Shown here piece after piece: positions 9,518 through 17,603 of a stretch of 64,000 nt of DNA (the first letter of the stretch is position 1; each line of letters opens with the position of its first letter). Below the pieces are notes generated by a model. That model saw nothing but the letters and a program-made list of their open reading frames with translations, was not told where the DNA came from and did no database searches. The DNA comes from Lichenibacterium minor (GTDB lineage Bacteria > Pseudomonadota > Alphaproteobacteria > Rhizobiales > Beijerinckiaceae): the NCBI RefSeq assembly GCF_004137685.1, contig NZ_QYBB01000003.1, forward strand, positions 124,001 through 188,000. The letters are read 5' to 3'. The position numbers and the translations under genes are program-made.

Positions 9518-9660
9518 CGTGTGTCCCCCCACCCCGGGCTTTTCGGACGAGGTGATCACCTTCCACGCCCCGACGCAACGGCCGGTGCCGATCCGTCCCG
9601 GCGCGGCGCGCCGCCCCGCCAGGGTTTCCGGGCCTCGGCCGTGGTGGTAGTCACATCCCC

Positions 9661-10482
9661 ATGATCCCCAACCTCCTCTCCATCGCGGGCTCGGACCCGA
9701 GCGGCGGGGCCGGCATCCAGGCCGACCTGAAGACCTTCTCGGCGCTGGGCTGCTACGGCATGGCGGCCCTGACGGCGCTGACGGCGCAGAACACCCGCGG
9801 CGTTTCCGCCGTGCACGTGCCGCCGCCGGAGTTCCTGACGGCCGAACTCGACGCCGTCTTCGCCGACGTGCGGGTCGACGCCGTGAAGATCGGCATGCTG
9901 GCGACGGGCGACATGGTGCGGGCGGTGGCGCGATGCCTCGCCGCGCGTCCCGGCCTGCCGGTCGTGCTCGACCCCGTGCTGGTGGCGACGAGCGGCGACA
10001 GCCTGGGGGCGCCCGACGTGGTCGACGCGCTGGTCGAGCACCTCCTGCCGCTGGCCACGGTGATCACGCCGAACCTGCCCGAGGCGGCGCGCCTGTCGGG
10101 CCTGCCGGTGCCGGACGACGAGGACGCCATGCGGGCCGCCGCCCAGGGCCTGATGGCGCGGGGCGCCCGCGCCGTGCTGGTCAAGGGCGGCCATCTCGGG
10201 GGAGCCGACGCGGTCGACCTGCTCGTCGAGGGGCGCGAGATCCGCTTCTTCCACGCGCGGCGGATCGCCACGGCGAACACGCACGGCACCGGCTGCACCC
10301 TGTCCTCCGCCATCGCCTGCTATCTGGCGCGCGGCCTCGCGCTGGCCGATGCGGTGGACGCCGCCAAGAACTATCTCACGGGCGCCATCGCGGACGGCGC
10401 GAGCCTCGACGTGGGGGGCGGGCACGGCCCGGTCCACCACTTCCACGCCCTGTGGCCCGTCGGAGAAACAGAGGTTCGATGA
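9661..10482 (+). CDS. thiD: Hydroxymethylpyrimidine/phosphomethylpyrimidine kinase
   Basis: 273-aa ribokinase-fold enzyme that phosphorylates HMP and then HMP-P to the pyrimidine diphosphate used for thiamine synthesis. The N-terminal GSDPSGGAGIQADLK (residues 10-24) is the ThiD hallmark, and the anion-hole/catalytic GTGCTLSSAI lies near 208-217. Length matches the monofunctional enzyme, with no ThiE fusion. Its stop codon overlaps the hemH start (ATGA), so the two are probably coupled even though thiamine and haem synthesis are unrelated. The upstream neighbour is the divergent ThDP-dependent transketolase-like gene, a plausible but unproven functional link through thiamine. Confidence 0.93.
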   Translation: MIPNLLSIAGSDPSGGAGIQADLKTFSALGCYGMAALTALTAQNTRGVSAVHVPPPEFLTAELDAVFADVRVDAVKIGMLATGDMVRAVARCLAARPGLPVVLDPVLVATSGDSLGAPDVVDALVEHLLPLATVITPNLPEAARLSGLPVPDDEDAMRAAAQGLMARGARAVLVKGGHLGGADAVDLLVEGREIRFFHARRIATANTHGTGCTLSSAIACYLARGLALADAVDAAKNYLTGAIADGASLDVGGGHGPVHHFHALWPVGETEVR

Positions 10483-11567
10483 ACGTCCAGACCCGCATCG
10501 ATCCCCTCGCCAAGCTTTATGCCGCGACGGGTCCCCTGCCGCCCGGCCACCCGGCCGTGAAGCCGCGCCGCATCGGCGTGCTGCTCACCAACCTCGGCAC
10601 GCCGGATGCGACGGACTATTGGTCGATGCGGCGCTACCTGAAGGAGTTCCTGTGGGACCGCCGGGTCATCGAGGTGAACCGCGCCCTGTGGTGGGTCATC
10701 CTCAACGGCATCATCCTCACGGTCCGCCCCGGCAAGAAGGGCAAGGACTACGACACGATCTGGAACCGCGAGCGCGACGAAAGCCCGCTGAAGACGATCA
10801 CCCGCTCGCAGACCGAGAAGCTGCAGGCGTCGGTCGCGGCCGGCCTGCTCGGCCCCGAGGGGGTCGACGTGCGGGTCGACTGGGGCATGCGCTACGGGAA
10901 CCCGTCGGTGAAGTCGGCGCTGGAGCGGCTGCAGGCGGAGGGCTGCGACCGCATCCTGCTGGTGCCGCTGTATCCTCAATACGCCGCCGCGACCTCCGCC
11001 ACGGCCTGCGACAAGGCCTTCGAGGCGCTGATGCAGATGCGCTGGCAGCCGGCGCTGCGGGTGGCCCCGCCCTACGCCGACGACCCCGACTACATCGCCG
11101 CGGTGGCGGACTCGATCGGCGAAGCCCTGTCGAAGCTCGACTTCGAGCCCGAGGTGATCATCGCGTCGTTCCACGGCGTGCCGAAGGAATACCTCCTCAA
11201 GGGCGACCCTTACCATTGCCAGTGCGCCAAGACGGCGCGGCTGATCCGCGAAAAGCTCGGCCTGAGCGCCGAAAAGTTCATGCTGACCTTCCAGTCGCGC
11301 TTCGGCAGCGCCGAATGGCTGCAGCCCTACACGGACGAGACCATCAAGGGCCTCGCCGCCAAGGGGGTGAAGCGTCTCGCCGTCGTGACGCCGGGCTTCT
11401 CGGCCGACTGCCTGGAAACCATCGAGGAGATCGGCGGCGAGAACGCCGAATATTTCCACCACGGCGGCGGCGAGAAGTTCGCCCGCATCGAATGCCTGAA
11501 CGACAGCCCGGGCGGCATCCGCGTCATCGAATCGATCGTCCGGCGCGAGCTGATGGGCTGGATCTGA
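10479..11567 (+). CDS. hemH: Ferrochelatase
   Basis: 362-aa ferrochelatase, which inserts Fe2+ into protoporphyrin IX in the last step of haem synthesis, at the inner membrane face. Landmarks are GVLLTNLGTPD near residues 30-40, RILLVPLYPQYAA near 160, the catalytic His in ASFHGVPKEY near residue 231, and TFQSRFG followed by VVTPGFSADCLET, the conserved C-terminal acid/His region. CQC near residue 247 could ligate an iron-sulfur cluster as in some bacterial enzymes, but I cannot confirm that. The ATG overlaps the thiD stop by four bases. Confidence 0.95.
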   Translation: MNVQTRIDPLAKLYAATGPLPPGHPAVKPRRIGVLLTNLGTPDATDYWSMRRYLKEFLWDRRVIEVNRALWWVILNGIILTVRPGKKGKDYDTIWNRERDESPLKTITRSQTEKLQASVAAGLLGPEGVDVRVDWGMRYGNPSVKSALERLQAEGCDRILLVPLYPQYAAATSATACDKAFEALMQMRWQPALRVAPPYADDPDYIAAVADSIGEALSKLDFEPEVIIASFHGVPKEYLLKGDPYHCQCAKTARLIREKLGLSAEKFMLTFQSRFGSAEWLQPYTDETIKGLAAKGVKRLAVVTPGFSADCLETIEEIGGENAEYFHHGGGEKFARIECLNDSPGGIRVIESIVRRELMGWI

Positions 11568-11581
11568 GGGGACCGGAAGGC

Positions 11582-11611
11582 CCCGCGGGGCCGGAACCGA
11601 GGCCCCGCGGG
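11582..11611. terminator. GC-rich hairpin between convergent hemH and mtgA
   Basis: CCCGCGGGGCC and GGCCCCGCGGG pair perfectly over 11 bp around an 8-base loop, 15 bases after hemH and 26 bases before the mtgA stop. Its place between converging genes suits a bidirectional stop. It lacks a T-run, so termination may need Rho. Confidence 0.4.
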
Positions 11612-11636
11612 ACGCGTCGCCGCGGCGGGACCCCGG

Positions 11637-12290
11637 TCACTCGACGCAGGCCACATGCGGGCCCGCGATGGGCTGCATGTCGAGGATGCGCCGCGCCAGC
11701 TGCCGGTGCCGGCGCGACGGCTGGACGACGCTGCGCAGCACCGGGTTCGGCAGCGCGGTGGCCAGCAGCGCGGCCTGCCGCGCCGTGAGGGCCGCGGCCG
11801 GCACGCGGAAATCGCGCTGCGCCGCCGCCTCGATGCCGTAGACCCCGTCGCCCCATTCGGCGACGTTGAGATAGGCTTCCAGCACCTTGCGCTTGCCCCA
11901 AAGGCCGTCGAGCAGGATCGCCAGCGGGATCTCCAGCGCTTTGCGGAGGTAGGACCGCCCCGGCCACAGGAACAGGTTCTTCGCCACCTGCATGGTCAGC
12001 GTGGAGGCGCCCCGCGAGGGCGCGCCGTCGCCGTCGCCGATCACCTCGCGCAGGGCGCCGAAATCGACCCCGTGTTCGCGGCAGAACTGCCCGTCTTCGG
12101 ACAGGATCACGGAGGCGACGAGCTTCGGCGACACGGCGGACAGCGGCACCCAGCGGCGGTCGACGGGTTGGCCCAGCGCCCAGCGTGCCAGCATCAGCGT
12201 CGACACGGGGCGGATCGCGCTCTGCAGCGCCAACGCCGCCGCGCCCAGCAGGGCCGCCAGGATCGCGGCGCGGACGGCCCACCTCAGCAT
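11637..12290 (-). CDS. mtgA: Monofunctional biosynthetic peptidoglycan transglycosylase
   Basis: 217-aa GT51 enzyme that polymerises lipid II into glycan strands at the periplasmic face of the inner membrane. One transmembrane helix spans residues about 5-25. The catalytic Glu is E65 in ILSEDGQFCREHG, followed by the family motifs RGASTLTMQVAKNLFL near 95-110, KRKVLEAYLNVAEWG near 135-150 and AALLATALPNP near 178. No transpeptidase domain follows, and the length is normal for MtgA. It is divergent from rsfS, with about 130 bases between the proposed starts. Confidence 0.93.
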   Translation of the reverse strand: MLRWAVRAAILAALLGAAALALQSAIRPVSTLMLARWALGQPVDRRWVPLSAVSPKLVASVILSEDGQFCREHGVDFGALREVIGDGDGAPSRGASTLTMQVAKNLFLWPGRSYLRKALEIPLAILLDGLWGKRKVLEAYLNVAEWGDGVYGIEAAAQRDFRVPAAALTARQAALLATALPNPVLRSVVQPSRRHRQLARRILDMQPIAGPHVACVE

Positions 12291-12422
12291 GCGGCGCGCC
12301 GGAGAACCCTGTCGGGCGAAAGAATCGTCACGGGCAGCCGTCTGCGCATTGAATCGTGCGGAACATTACCGCATCTTCGTATCGCACAGCCGTGCACCAT
12401 CCGTTCAAACGGGACAGATCCA

Positions 12423-12827
12423 CTGAACTCGACCCAGCTCGCGACCGCGGCCCAGCCGCTTCCCTCGGCCCCGAACGACCTGTCCGGGACCGATCCTCTG
12501 GTCCGGACGATACTCGACAGTCTCGACGATGCCAAAGCCGAGGACGTCGTGGCGATCGATCTCAGGGGCAAGACCTCCATCGCCGACACGATGGTGGTGG
12601 CGAGCGGCCGCTCGACCACGCACGTCAGCGCCATCGCCGACCGCCTCCTCCGCCAGTGCAAATCCGCCGGCACCTCGACGCGCGTCGAGGGCCTGAGCAA
12701 CTGCGACTGGGTGCTGGTGGACGCCGGCGACGCCATCATCCACATCTTCCGCCCGGAAGTGCGCCAGTTCTACAACCTGGAAAAGATGTGGGGCGGCCTG
12801 CGGCCGGAGGAAGGCCACGCCGGCTGA
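12423..12827 (+). CDS. rsfS: Ribosomal silencing factor RsfS, start codon non-canonical
   Basis: RsfS (Iojap/YbeB) binds ribosomal protein uL14 and blocks subunit joining when nutrients run short. The domain runs from LVRTILDSLDDAKAEDV through IADTMVVASGRST to FYNLEKMWG, all standard. The frame is open far upstream, yet no ATG, GTG or TTG occurs between distant noise and the domain. The first in-frame GTG (12549) would remove the first domain strand. The best candidate is a CTG at 12423, eight bases after GGGA, giving 134 aa; an ATT at 12348 is another option. rlmH follows ten bases later, the usual pairing. Function is sure, the start is not. Confidence 0.85.
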   Translation: MNSTQLATAAQPLPSAPNDLSGTDPLVRTILDSLDDAKAEDVVAIDLRGKTSIADTMVVASGRSTTHVSAIADRLLRQCKSAGTSTRVEGLSNCDWVLVDAGDAIIHIFRPEVRQFYNLEKMWGGLRPEEGHAG

Positions 12828-12836
12828 CGGCGCGCC

Positions 12837-13319
12837 GTGAGGCTCGTCCTCGCGGCCGTCGGCCGCATGAAGGCCGGCCCCGAGCGGGAACTGCTCGACC
12901 GCTATGTTTCGAGGGCCCGCGCGACCGCGCGGGCCCTCGGCGTTTCCAGCCTCGACCTGATCGAGGTCGACGAAGGGCGGGGCCGCTCGGCCGACGAGCG
13001 CCGGCGCGAGGAAGCGGCGGCCCTCGTGGCCCGGCTCCCGGCCGGGGCCGTCGTCATCGCGCTCGACGAGCGCGGGGCCTCGCTGACGAGCCCCGCCTTC
13101 GCGGGGCGGGTCGGCAGGATCATCGACGGCGGGGCGCCCGCGCTCGCCTTCGCGGTGGGGGGCCCGGACGGGTTCGACGAGGGTTTCAGGTCGGGCGCGC
13201 GGGAAGTGGTGAGCTTCGGCGCCGCCACCATGCCACACCAGCTGGTGAGGGTGGTGCTGGCCGAGCAGGTCTACCGCGCCGCGACGATCCTGACCGGCCA
13301 TCCGTACCACCGGGCGTGA
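12837..13319 (+). CDS. rlmH: 23S rRNA (pseudouridine-1915-N3)-methyltransferase
   Basis: 160-aa SPOUT methyltransferase that methylates pseudouridine 1915 in helix 69 of 23S rRNA on assembled 70S ribosomes. It starts at a GTG ten bases after rsfS. ALDERG near residue 80, FAVGGPDG near 103-110 (SAM-binding knot) and the C-terminal HPYHRA match the family. Its pairing with rsfS is conserved in many bacteria and fits a late-ribosome operon. Length is normal. Confidence 0.94.
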   Translation: MRLVLAAVGRMKAGPERELLDRYVSRARATARALGVSSLDLIEVDEGRGRSADERRREEAAALVARLPAGAVVIALDERGASLTSPAFAGRVGRIIDGGAPALAFAVGGPDGFDEGFRSGAREVVSFGAATMPHQLVRVVLAEQVYRAATILTGHPYHRA

Positions 13320-13336
13320 CGCCCGGGGCTGGGTCC

Positions 13337-14161
13337 TTACTTGCTGGCCTCGTCGATGCGGGTCGCCAGCGCCGCGATGGTCTTGGAATAGACCGAGCTC
13401 GCGTTCCACTGCTGGATCACCGGGAAATTCGGCTCCCCGGGCTCCCAGCCCTGGCCGCGCTGCCAGCCGTAGGCCTGCAGGTACTTGGCCGTGGAGGCCA
13501 GCACGTCCGGCACGCTGTGGAGGAGGTCGCGGCGGCCGCTGCCGTCGAAGTCGACCGCGTATTTAATGTAGGAGGACGGCATGAACTGCGTTTGCCCGAT
13601 CTCGCCCGCCCAGGCGCCGCGCATCGTGGCGGGGTTCAGGTCGCCGCGCTGGACGATGCGGAGCGCGTCGAGCAGTTCCGCGTGGAACTTGTCCGAGCGA
13701 CGGCAGTCGTAGGCCAGCGTGGCGAGCGAACGGATCGTGTCGAACTTGCCGATGTTGACGCCGAAGTCGGTTTCGAGGCTCCAGATCGCCATGAGCACCG
13801 GACCCGGGACGCCGTACTGGGCCTCGATGCGCCCCAGCAGGCCGGCGTATTGGCGCACGCGGGCGGCGCCCGGCTTCACCCGCGGCGGCACCATGCGGTT
13901 CGAAAACTGCTCGAAGGTCTGGTGGAAGACGCCCTGGCCGCGGTCGTGCTGGATGGTGTTGCGGTCGTAGGTGACGCCGTCGAGCGCTTCGGAGATGACC
14001 CGGGGGGCGATGCCCTGCGATGCCGCTTCCTGCTTGAACGCGTCGAGCCAGGCCGGGAAGCCCGACGCGTCGTTGCCGCAGGACTGGGCGAAGGCTGGCG
14101 CCGCGCCGAGCAGCAGGGCCGCGACAAGGCCGGCGCGGGCGAGCGAAACGAAGGGGCGCAT
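13337..14161 (-). CDS. Lytic murein transglycosylase, MltB-like
   Basis: 274-aa secreted muramidase-type lytic transglycosylase that cleaves glycan strands to 1,6-anhydroMurNAc ends. Residues 1-25 form a signal peptide ending AFA; the next residues (QSC) do not make a convincing lipobox, so it is probably soluble periplasmic. The catalytic Glu is E130 in IWSLETDFG, followed by GEIGQTQFMPSSY near 185-197, the conserved MltB block. No C-terminal peptidoglycan-binding domain is fused, so it is a short form. It converges with rlmH; upstream is dnaA. Confidence 0.9.
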   Translation of the reverse strand: MRPFVSLARAGLVAALLLGAAPAFAQSCGNDASGFPAWLDAFKQEAASQGIAPRVISEALDGVTYDRNTIQHDRGQGVFHQTFEQFSNRMVPPRVKPGAARVRQYAGLLGRIEAQYGVPGPVLMAIWSLETDFGVNIGKFDTIRSLATLAYDCRRSDKFHAELLDALRIVQRGDLNPATMRGAWAGEIGQTQFMPSSYIKYAVDFDGSGRRDLLHSVPDVLASTAKYLQAYGWQRGQGWEPGEPNFPVIQQWNASSVYSKTIAALATRIDEASK

Positions 14162-14346
14162 GGGACTCCTCGGCTAGAGCGGCCGTGCCGAGGTGGCCGG
14201 TCTCGCGGGTCGGGACGGGGATGCGACAGCCTCGGTGGCGCTTCCCGTCACGCCCGTCCCCTACACAACCCCGCGCCCGTTTGCACGCCCGATCTGGCGC
14301 GGGTCGAGCCCGCCGCCCGGGCGCTTCCGCCCGAGCCGCGACCGGG

Positions 14347-15891
14347 TCAGTCCTGCAGCAGGCGCTTCAGGAGCTCCAGTTCTTCGGCCAGCGTCGCCTC
14401 CTTGCCGCTCAGCGCCTCGATCTTGCGGACGGCGTGGAGCACCGTCGTGTGGTCGCGCCCCCCGAAGCGGCGGCCGATTTCGGGCAGCGAGCGCAGCGTC
14501 AGGGCCTTCGACAGGTACATGGCGATCTGGCGGGGGCGCACCACCACGGCGGTCCGGCGCGACGACAGGATGTCGGCGCGGCTGACGTTGTAATGGTTGG
14601 CGACGAGCTTCTGGATGTCCTCGATCTTGACGCGCTTGGGTTCGCGCGTCCGGACGAGGTCGCGGATCGCCGCTTCCGCGGTTTCGACCGTGTGGGCCGT
14701 GCCCGACAGCGTGGCATGCGCCATCAGCCGGTTCACGGCGCCGTCGAGGTCGCGACCGTTGGTGGCGATGGCGCGGGCCACGTAGCCCGTCACCGCCGGG
14801 GTCAGGGCGAAGCCCGGGTGCAGCGCCCGGGCCGCCACGACGCGGTTCTCCAGGATCTTCACCCGCAGCGCCTCGTCGAGCGTTTCCATCTCGACGCACA
14901 GGCCGCCGGCCAGGCGCGACCGCACCCGCTCGTCGAGCGCTTCGAGGTCGGACGGCGGGCGGTCCGCCGCCACGATGACCTGCCGGCCGTCGTCGATCAG
15001 CGCGTTCAAGGTGTGGCAGAACTCGGTCTGCGTCGCCTTGCCCTGCAGGAACTGCACGTCGTCGATGATCAGCACGTCGATGGCGCGCAGCTTCTCCTTG
15101 AAGGCGATGGAGGTCTGCGCCTTCAAGGCCGCCACGAAGCCGTACATGAACCGCTCGGCCGTGAGGTAGATCACGCGCCGCCCCGCTTCCGTCACCGCGT
15201 GGGCGGTGGCCTGGAGGAGATGCGTCTTGCCCAGGCCCACCGCCGCGTGGATGTAGAGCGGGCTATAGAGCGGCGGCGTGCCCGGCGCCGCCTCGGCGAT
15301 GCGCTGCGCGGCCGCATAGGCGAGCTGGTTCGACCGGCCCACGACGAAGTTGTCGTAGGTCAGGCGCCGGTCCAGCGGCGAACCGCTGAGCGCGTCGGCG
15401 GGGGCGCCGGCCTGGCCAGCGCCGGACGCCTTGGCGTTCGGCTCCCACTTGGCCTGGGCGACGGCGCGGGGCGAGCCCGGCTTCGCTTCGGCGACGGCTT
15501 CCTCGACCACGGCCGGGGCCTTCGGGGCGGCGGCGCGCCCCGACGAGCGCAGGCTCACCACGCAGCGCTTCACCTCGGGCGCCTCGGCGGCCAGCGTGGA
15601 ACACAGCTTGTCGACGTAATGCGACTGAATCCAGGTCTTCAGAAAGTTGGTCGGCACCGACAGATAGGCCGTGTCATCCTCGATGCGGTCGAGGTCGAGG
15701 CGGGCGAACCAGGCGCTGAACACCGCTTCACCGAGTTCGGCGCGCAGGCGGCGGCAAGCGTTGGACCATTGTTCGGTGCGGGGGGTGACGCTCTGCCCCC
15801 TCACGATCCCACGGGACGGCTGGAGCGAAGCGACGGTGACGGAGCTGTCGTCGGAATCCACGAAGCGGGTGGCATCGTTTCGCGCTGTCAT
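14347..15891 (-). CDS. dnaA: Chromosomal replication initiator DnaA
   Basis: 514-aa AAA+ initiator that binds DnaA boxes and opens the origin. Domain I is near residues 25-100 ([23 protein letters not shown]). A Pro/Ala-rich linker covers about 115-180. The AAA+ core has the P-loop GLGKTH near 213-221 and Walker [11 protein letters not shown] near 270-280. Domain IV carries the box-binding signature [16 protein letters not shown] near 475-490. It starts at the ATG at 15891 (MTARNDATR). In many alphaproteobacteria rpsT precedes dnaA, but here rpsT is 14 kb away. The 1.1-kb upstream spacer carries repeats and GANTC sites described separately, suggesting cell-cycle control. Confidence 0.97.
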   Translation of the reverse strand: MTARNDATRFVDSDDSSVTVASLQPSRGIVRGQSVTPRTEQWSNACRRLRAELGEAVFSAWFARLDLDRIEDDTAYLSVPTNFLKTWIQSHYVDKLCSTLAAEAPEVKRCVVSLRSSGRAAAPKAPAVVEEAVAEAKPGSPRAVAQAKWEPNAKASGAGQAGAPADALSGSPLDRRLTYDNFVVGRSNQLAYAAAQRIAEAAPGTPPLYSPLYIHAAVGLGKTHLLQATAHAVTEAGRRVIYLTAERFMYGFVAALKAQTSIAFKEKLRAIDVLIIDDVQFLQGKATQTEFCHTLNALIDDGRQVIVAADRPPSDLEALDERVRSRLAGGLCVEMETLDEALRVKILENRVVAARALHPGFALTPAVTGYVARAIATNGRDLDGAVNRLMAHATLSGTAHTVETAEAAIRDLVRTREPKRVKIEDIQKLVANHYNVSRADILSSRRTAVVVRPRQIAMYLSKALTLRSLPEIGRRFGGRDHTTVLHAVRKIEALSGKEATLAEELELLKRLLQD

Positions 15892-15991
15892 GATGAATGG
15901 TGTTCTTTCTGGCGTGGGATGTGTGCCGCATCTCAGACCGAAAAGTCGTGTGTCGCCGGGCTCCCCGCGGGGGTTCCGGCCGTTCTCTGGT

Positions 15992-16047
15992 CGCCGTCGT
16001 CCGCCCTGCCTTCGAGTGGCCTTCCGAAGGCAGGGCGGACGACGGCG
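15992..16047. repeat. 23-bp perfect inverted repeat with 10-base loop upstream of dnaA
   Basis: Arms 15992-16014 and 16025-16047 are exact reverse complements, separated by AGTGGCCTTC. It begins 101 bases upstream of the dnaA start. There is no T-run on either side. It could be a REP-like palindromic element, a 5' leader hairpin of dnaA mRNA, or a protein-binding palindrome. Confidence 0.7.
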
Positions 16048-16176
16048 CGGCGTGCTCAGGGTGTCGGCGTCATCGCACCGGGATGGAGCATCCCGGATGG
16101 CCCGCCCCTCGACGCCATGCGCTTTTCTTGTGAGTCACCATAGAGCGCCCGGCCTCGGGCTTCCAATGATCGATCG

Positions 16177-16690
16177 GACTCTAGCAATATTCATTGAATC
16201 AAATGCGAACGCGGGTCGAAATCTCCAACATTGCTGACCGGGACGGCAGTTCAACCGAGTCATGACCGAAGCCATGGACCACGGCGGGCCGCGTCGCGAT
16301 TCTGAGAAGTCTGCCGGGGCGGGCTGGAAGGCGGCGCCGCGGCCGTGAATTCAAGCTACATCCCGCCCCTGGGGCAGGCAACCGACTCCTGTCACGAAAC
16401 GGTCGCGCCGCCCCGCACCTGTCCGATTCCGGGAAACGGCCCGCCTCCCGCCACAGTCCCTAACGGCCGCGATTCCAACGGGATAACCCCCGGCCGTTGT
16501 TGACATGCGACATTCGTGCAGCGCCGCTCGTGCAACTTCGGGCCGGCGCCGATTCCCGGAGGTCAATGGCGATCTCGAAGGGTTGAATCCGGGCTTTCAT
16601 CGTAAACCGTTGGCAGCGTTACCGAATTTCTGCGCAGCCCTTATGGTTAACAAATCATTCCACAGTTATCGTAAACAGGCTGTTGATAAC
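16177..16690. other. Candidate origin / cell-cycle control region: GANTC cluster and A+T-richer stretch
   Basis: Within the 1086-base gene-free gap 15892-16977, nine GANTC sites start at 16177, 16196, 16257, 16298, 16384, 16425, 16471, 16551 and 16585. At about 60% G+C roughly 1.5 would be expected in 413 bases. GANTC is the CcrM methylation site of alphaproteobacteria. The following stretch 16580-16690 is less G+C-rich. It contains TGTTGATAA (16681-16689, one mismatch to a DnaA box), ATGGTTAA (16643-16650, reverse of the CtrA half-site TTAACCAT) and a 9-base direct repeat ATCGTAAAC (16599 and 16668). The rest of the gap (16691-16977) is plain G+C-rich DNA without visible features. Confidence 0.45.
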
Positions 16691-16977
16691 CGGGATCACC
16701 GCCTTGCGGCGCCGCGAACCGGCCCGTCCCCGTCGCGCGACGCATCGCCCCTTGGGCCGGGCCCCACGGCGGGAGGCACCCGCGCGCCGGACCGCCGCCG
16801 CCACAATCGGGGGGCGCCCGATCCGCCCTCCGGAACCGCGGGGCGGCTCGGTCCGACGCCGCCGGCCAGGGGTGACGGCGGGCACAGAACTCGCCCCGCC
16901 GGCTTGCGGGATGGCCGCGGCTCCAACAGGATCGGCCGGGACCGCCCAGCCGCGGCGCCAAGCAGGACGAGCGACCC

Positions 16978-17493
16978 ATGCGGACGACACCAGCCTTCAC
17001 CGCAGCCCTGGTGGCGCTGCTCGCCGCCGCGGCCCCGGCCGCGGCGGAGCCGGCGTTCCAGGCCGGCGCCATCACCGTGGTGCAGCCCTGGTCCCGGGCG
17101 ACGCCGGGCGGCGCGACGGTGGCGGCGGGTTACCTGACGATCGACAACGCCGGCGCGGTGCCGGACCGCCTCGTTTCGGCGACCGCCGAGGTGGCCGACC
17201 GCGCGAGCCCGCACAGCATGGCGATGACGGACGGCGTGATGCGGATGCGCCCGCTCTCCGGCGGCATCGTGGTGCCCGCCCACGGCGCCGTCGCCCTCAC
17301 CCCCAACGGCGACCACCTCATGCTGGAAGGGTTGAAGCGGCCCCTGAAGGTGGGCGAACGGTTCACCGGCACGCTGGTGTTCGAGCGCGCCGGACCGGTC
17401 GCCATCAGCTTCGCGGTGGAGTCGATCGGCGCCCGCGGGCCGGGGGGGGCCCGGGCGCCGGGCTCCATGCCGATGGACATGCCGATGAAGTGA
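16978..17493 (+). CDS. Periplasmic copper chaperone PCu(A)C
   Basis: 171 aa with a signal peptide (residues 1-23, cut after AAA) and a cupredoxin-like PCu(A)C domain. The copper ligands follow the family pattern H-x10-M then H-x-M: H79, M90, H113 and M115. Such proteins carry Cu(I) in the periplasm, usually to the CuA or CuB site of cytochrome oxidase. The C-terminus adds a Met-rich tail (SMPMDMPMK) that could bind more Cu(I). No SCO/SenC gene or oxidase subunit is adjacent here. AGGACGAG precedes the ATG. Confidence 0.9.
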   Translation: MRTTPAFTAALVALLAAAAPAAAEPAFQAGAITVVQPWSRATPGGATVAAGYLTIDNAGAVPDRLVSATAEVADRASPHSMAMTDGVMRMRPLSGGIVVPAHGAVALTPNGDHLMLEGLKRPLKVGERFTGTLVFERAGPVAISFAVESIGARGPGGARAPGSMPMDMPMK

Positions 17494-17603
17494 CGGCTTC
17501 GCGCCGCAGCCCGAAGCGCGAGCCGTTCGGCGGGGGCGCCCCGGAAGCGGCCCCCGCAAAACAGGACTTTGGGCCACCTCCCGAGGTGGGATAAGCACGG
17601 ACG

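Noticed and set aside
3992..9664. Very long plus-strand open frame of about 1890 codons
   Set aside because: It runs antisense to pepP and the transketolase-like gene, is Arg/Ala/Gly/Val-rich with no domain, and is an effect of 70% G+C.
13310..13326. CCGGGCG/CGCCCGG pair at the rlmH/mltB convergence
   Set aside because: Only 7 bp with a 3-base loop overlapping the rlmH stop; too weak to call a terminator.
16505..17137. Open frames in the dnaA upstream gap
   Set aside because: Arg/Pro-rich, no ribosome site, no domain, and they overlap the copper chaperone start.
17530..17557. GCGGGGGC/GCCCCCGC pair after the copper chaperone
   Set aside because: 8 bp with a 12-base loop and no T-run; common by chance in this G+C-rich DNA.
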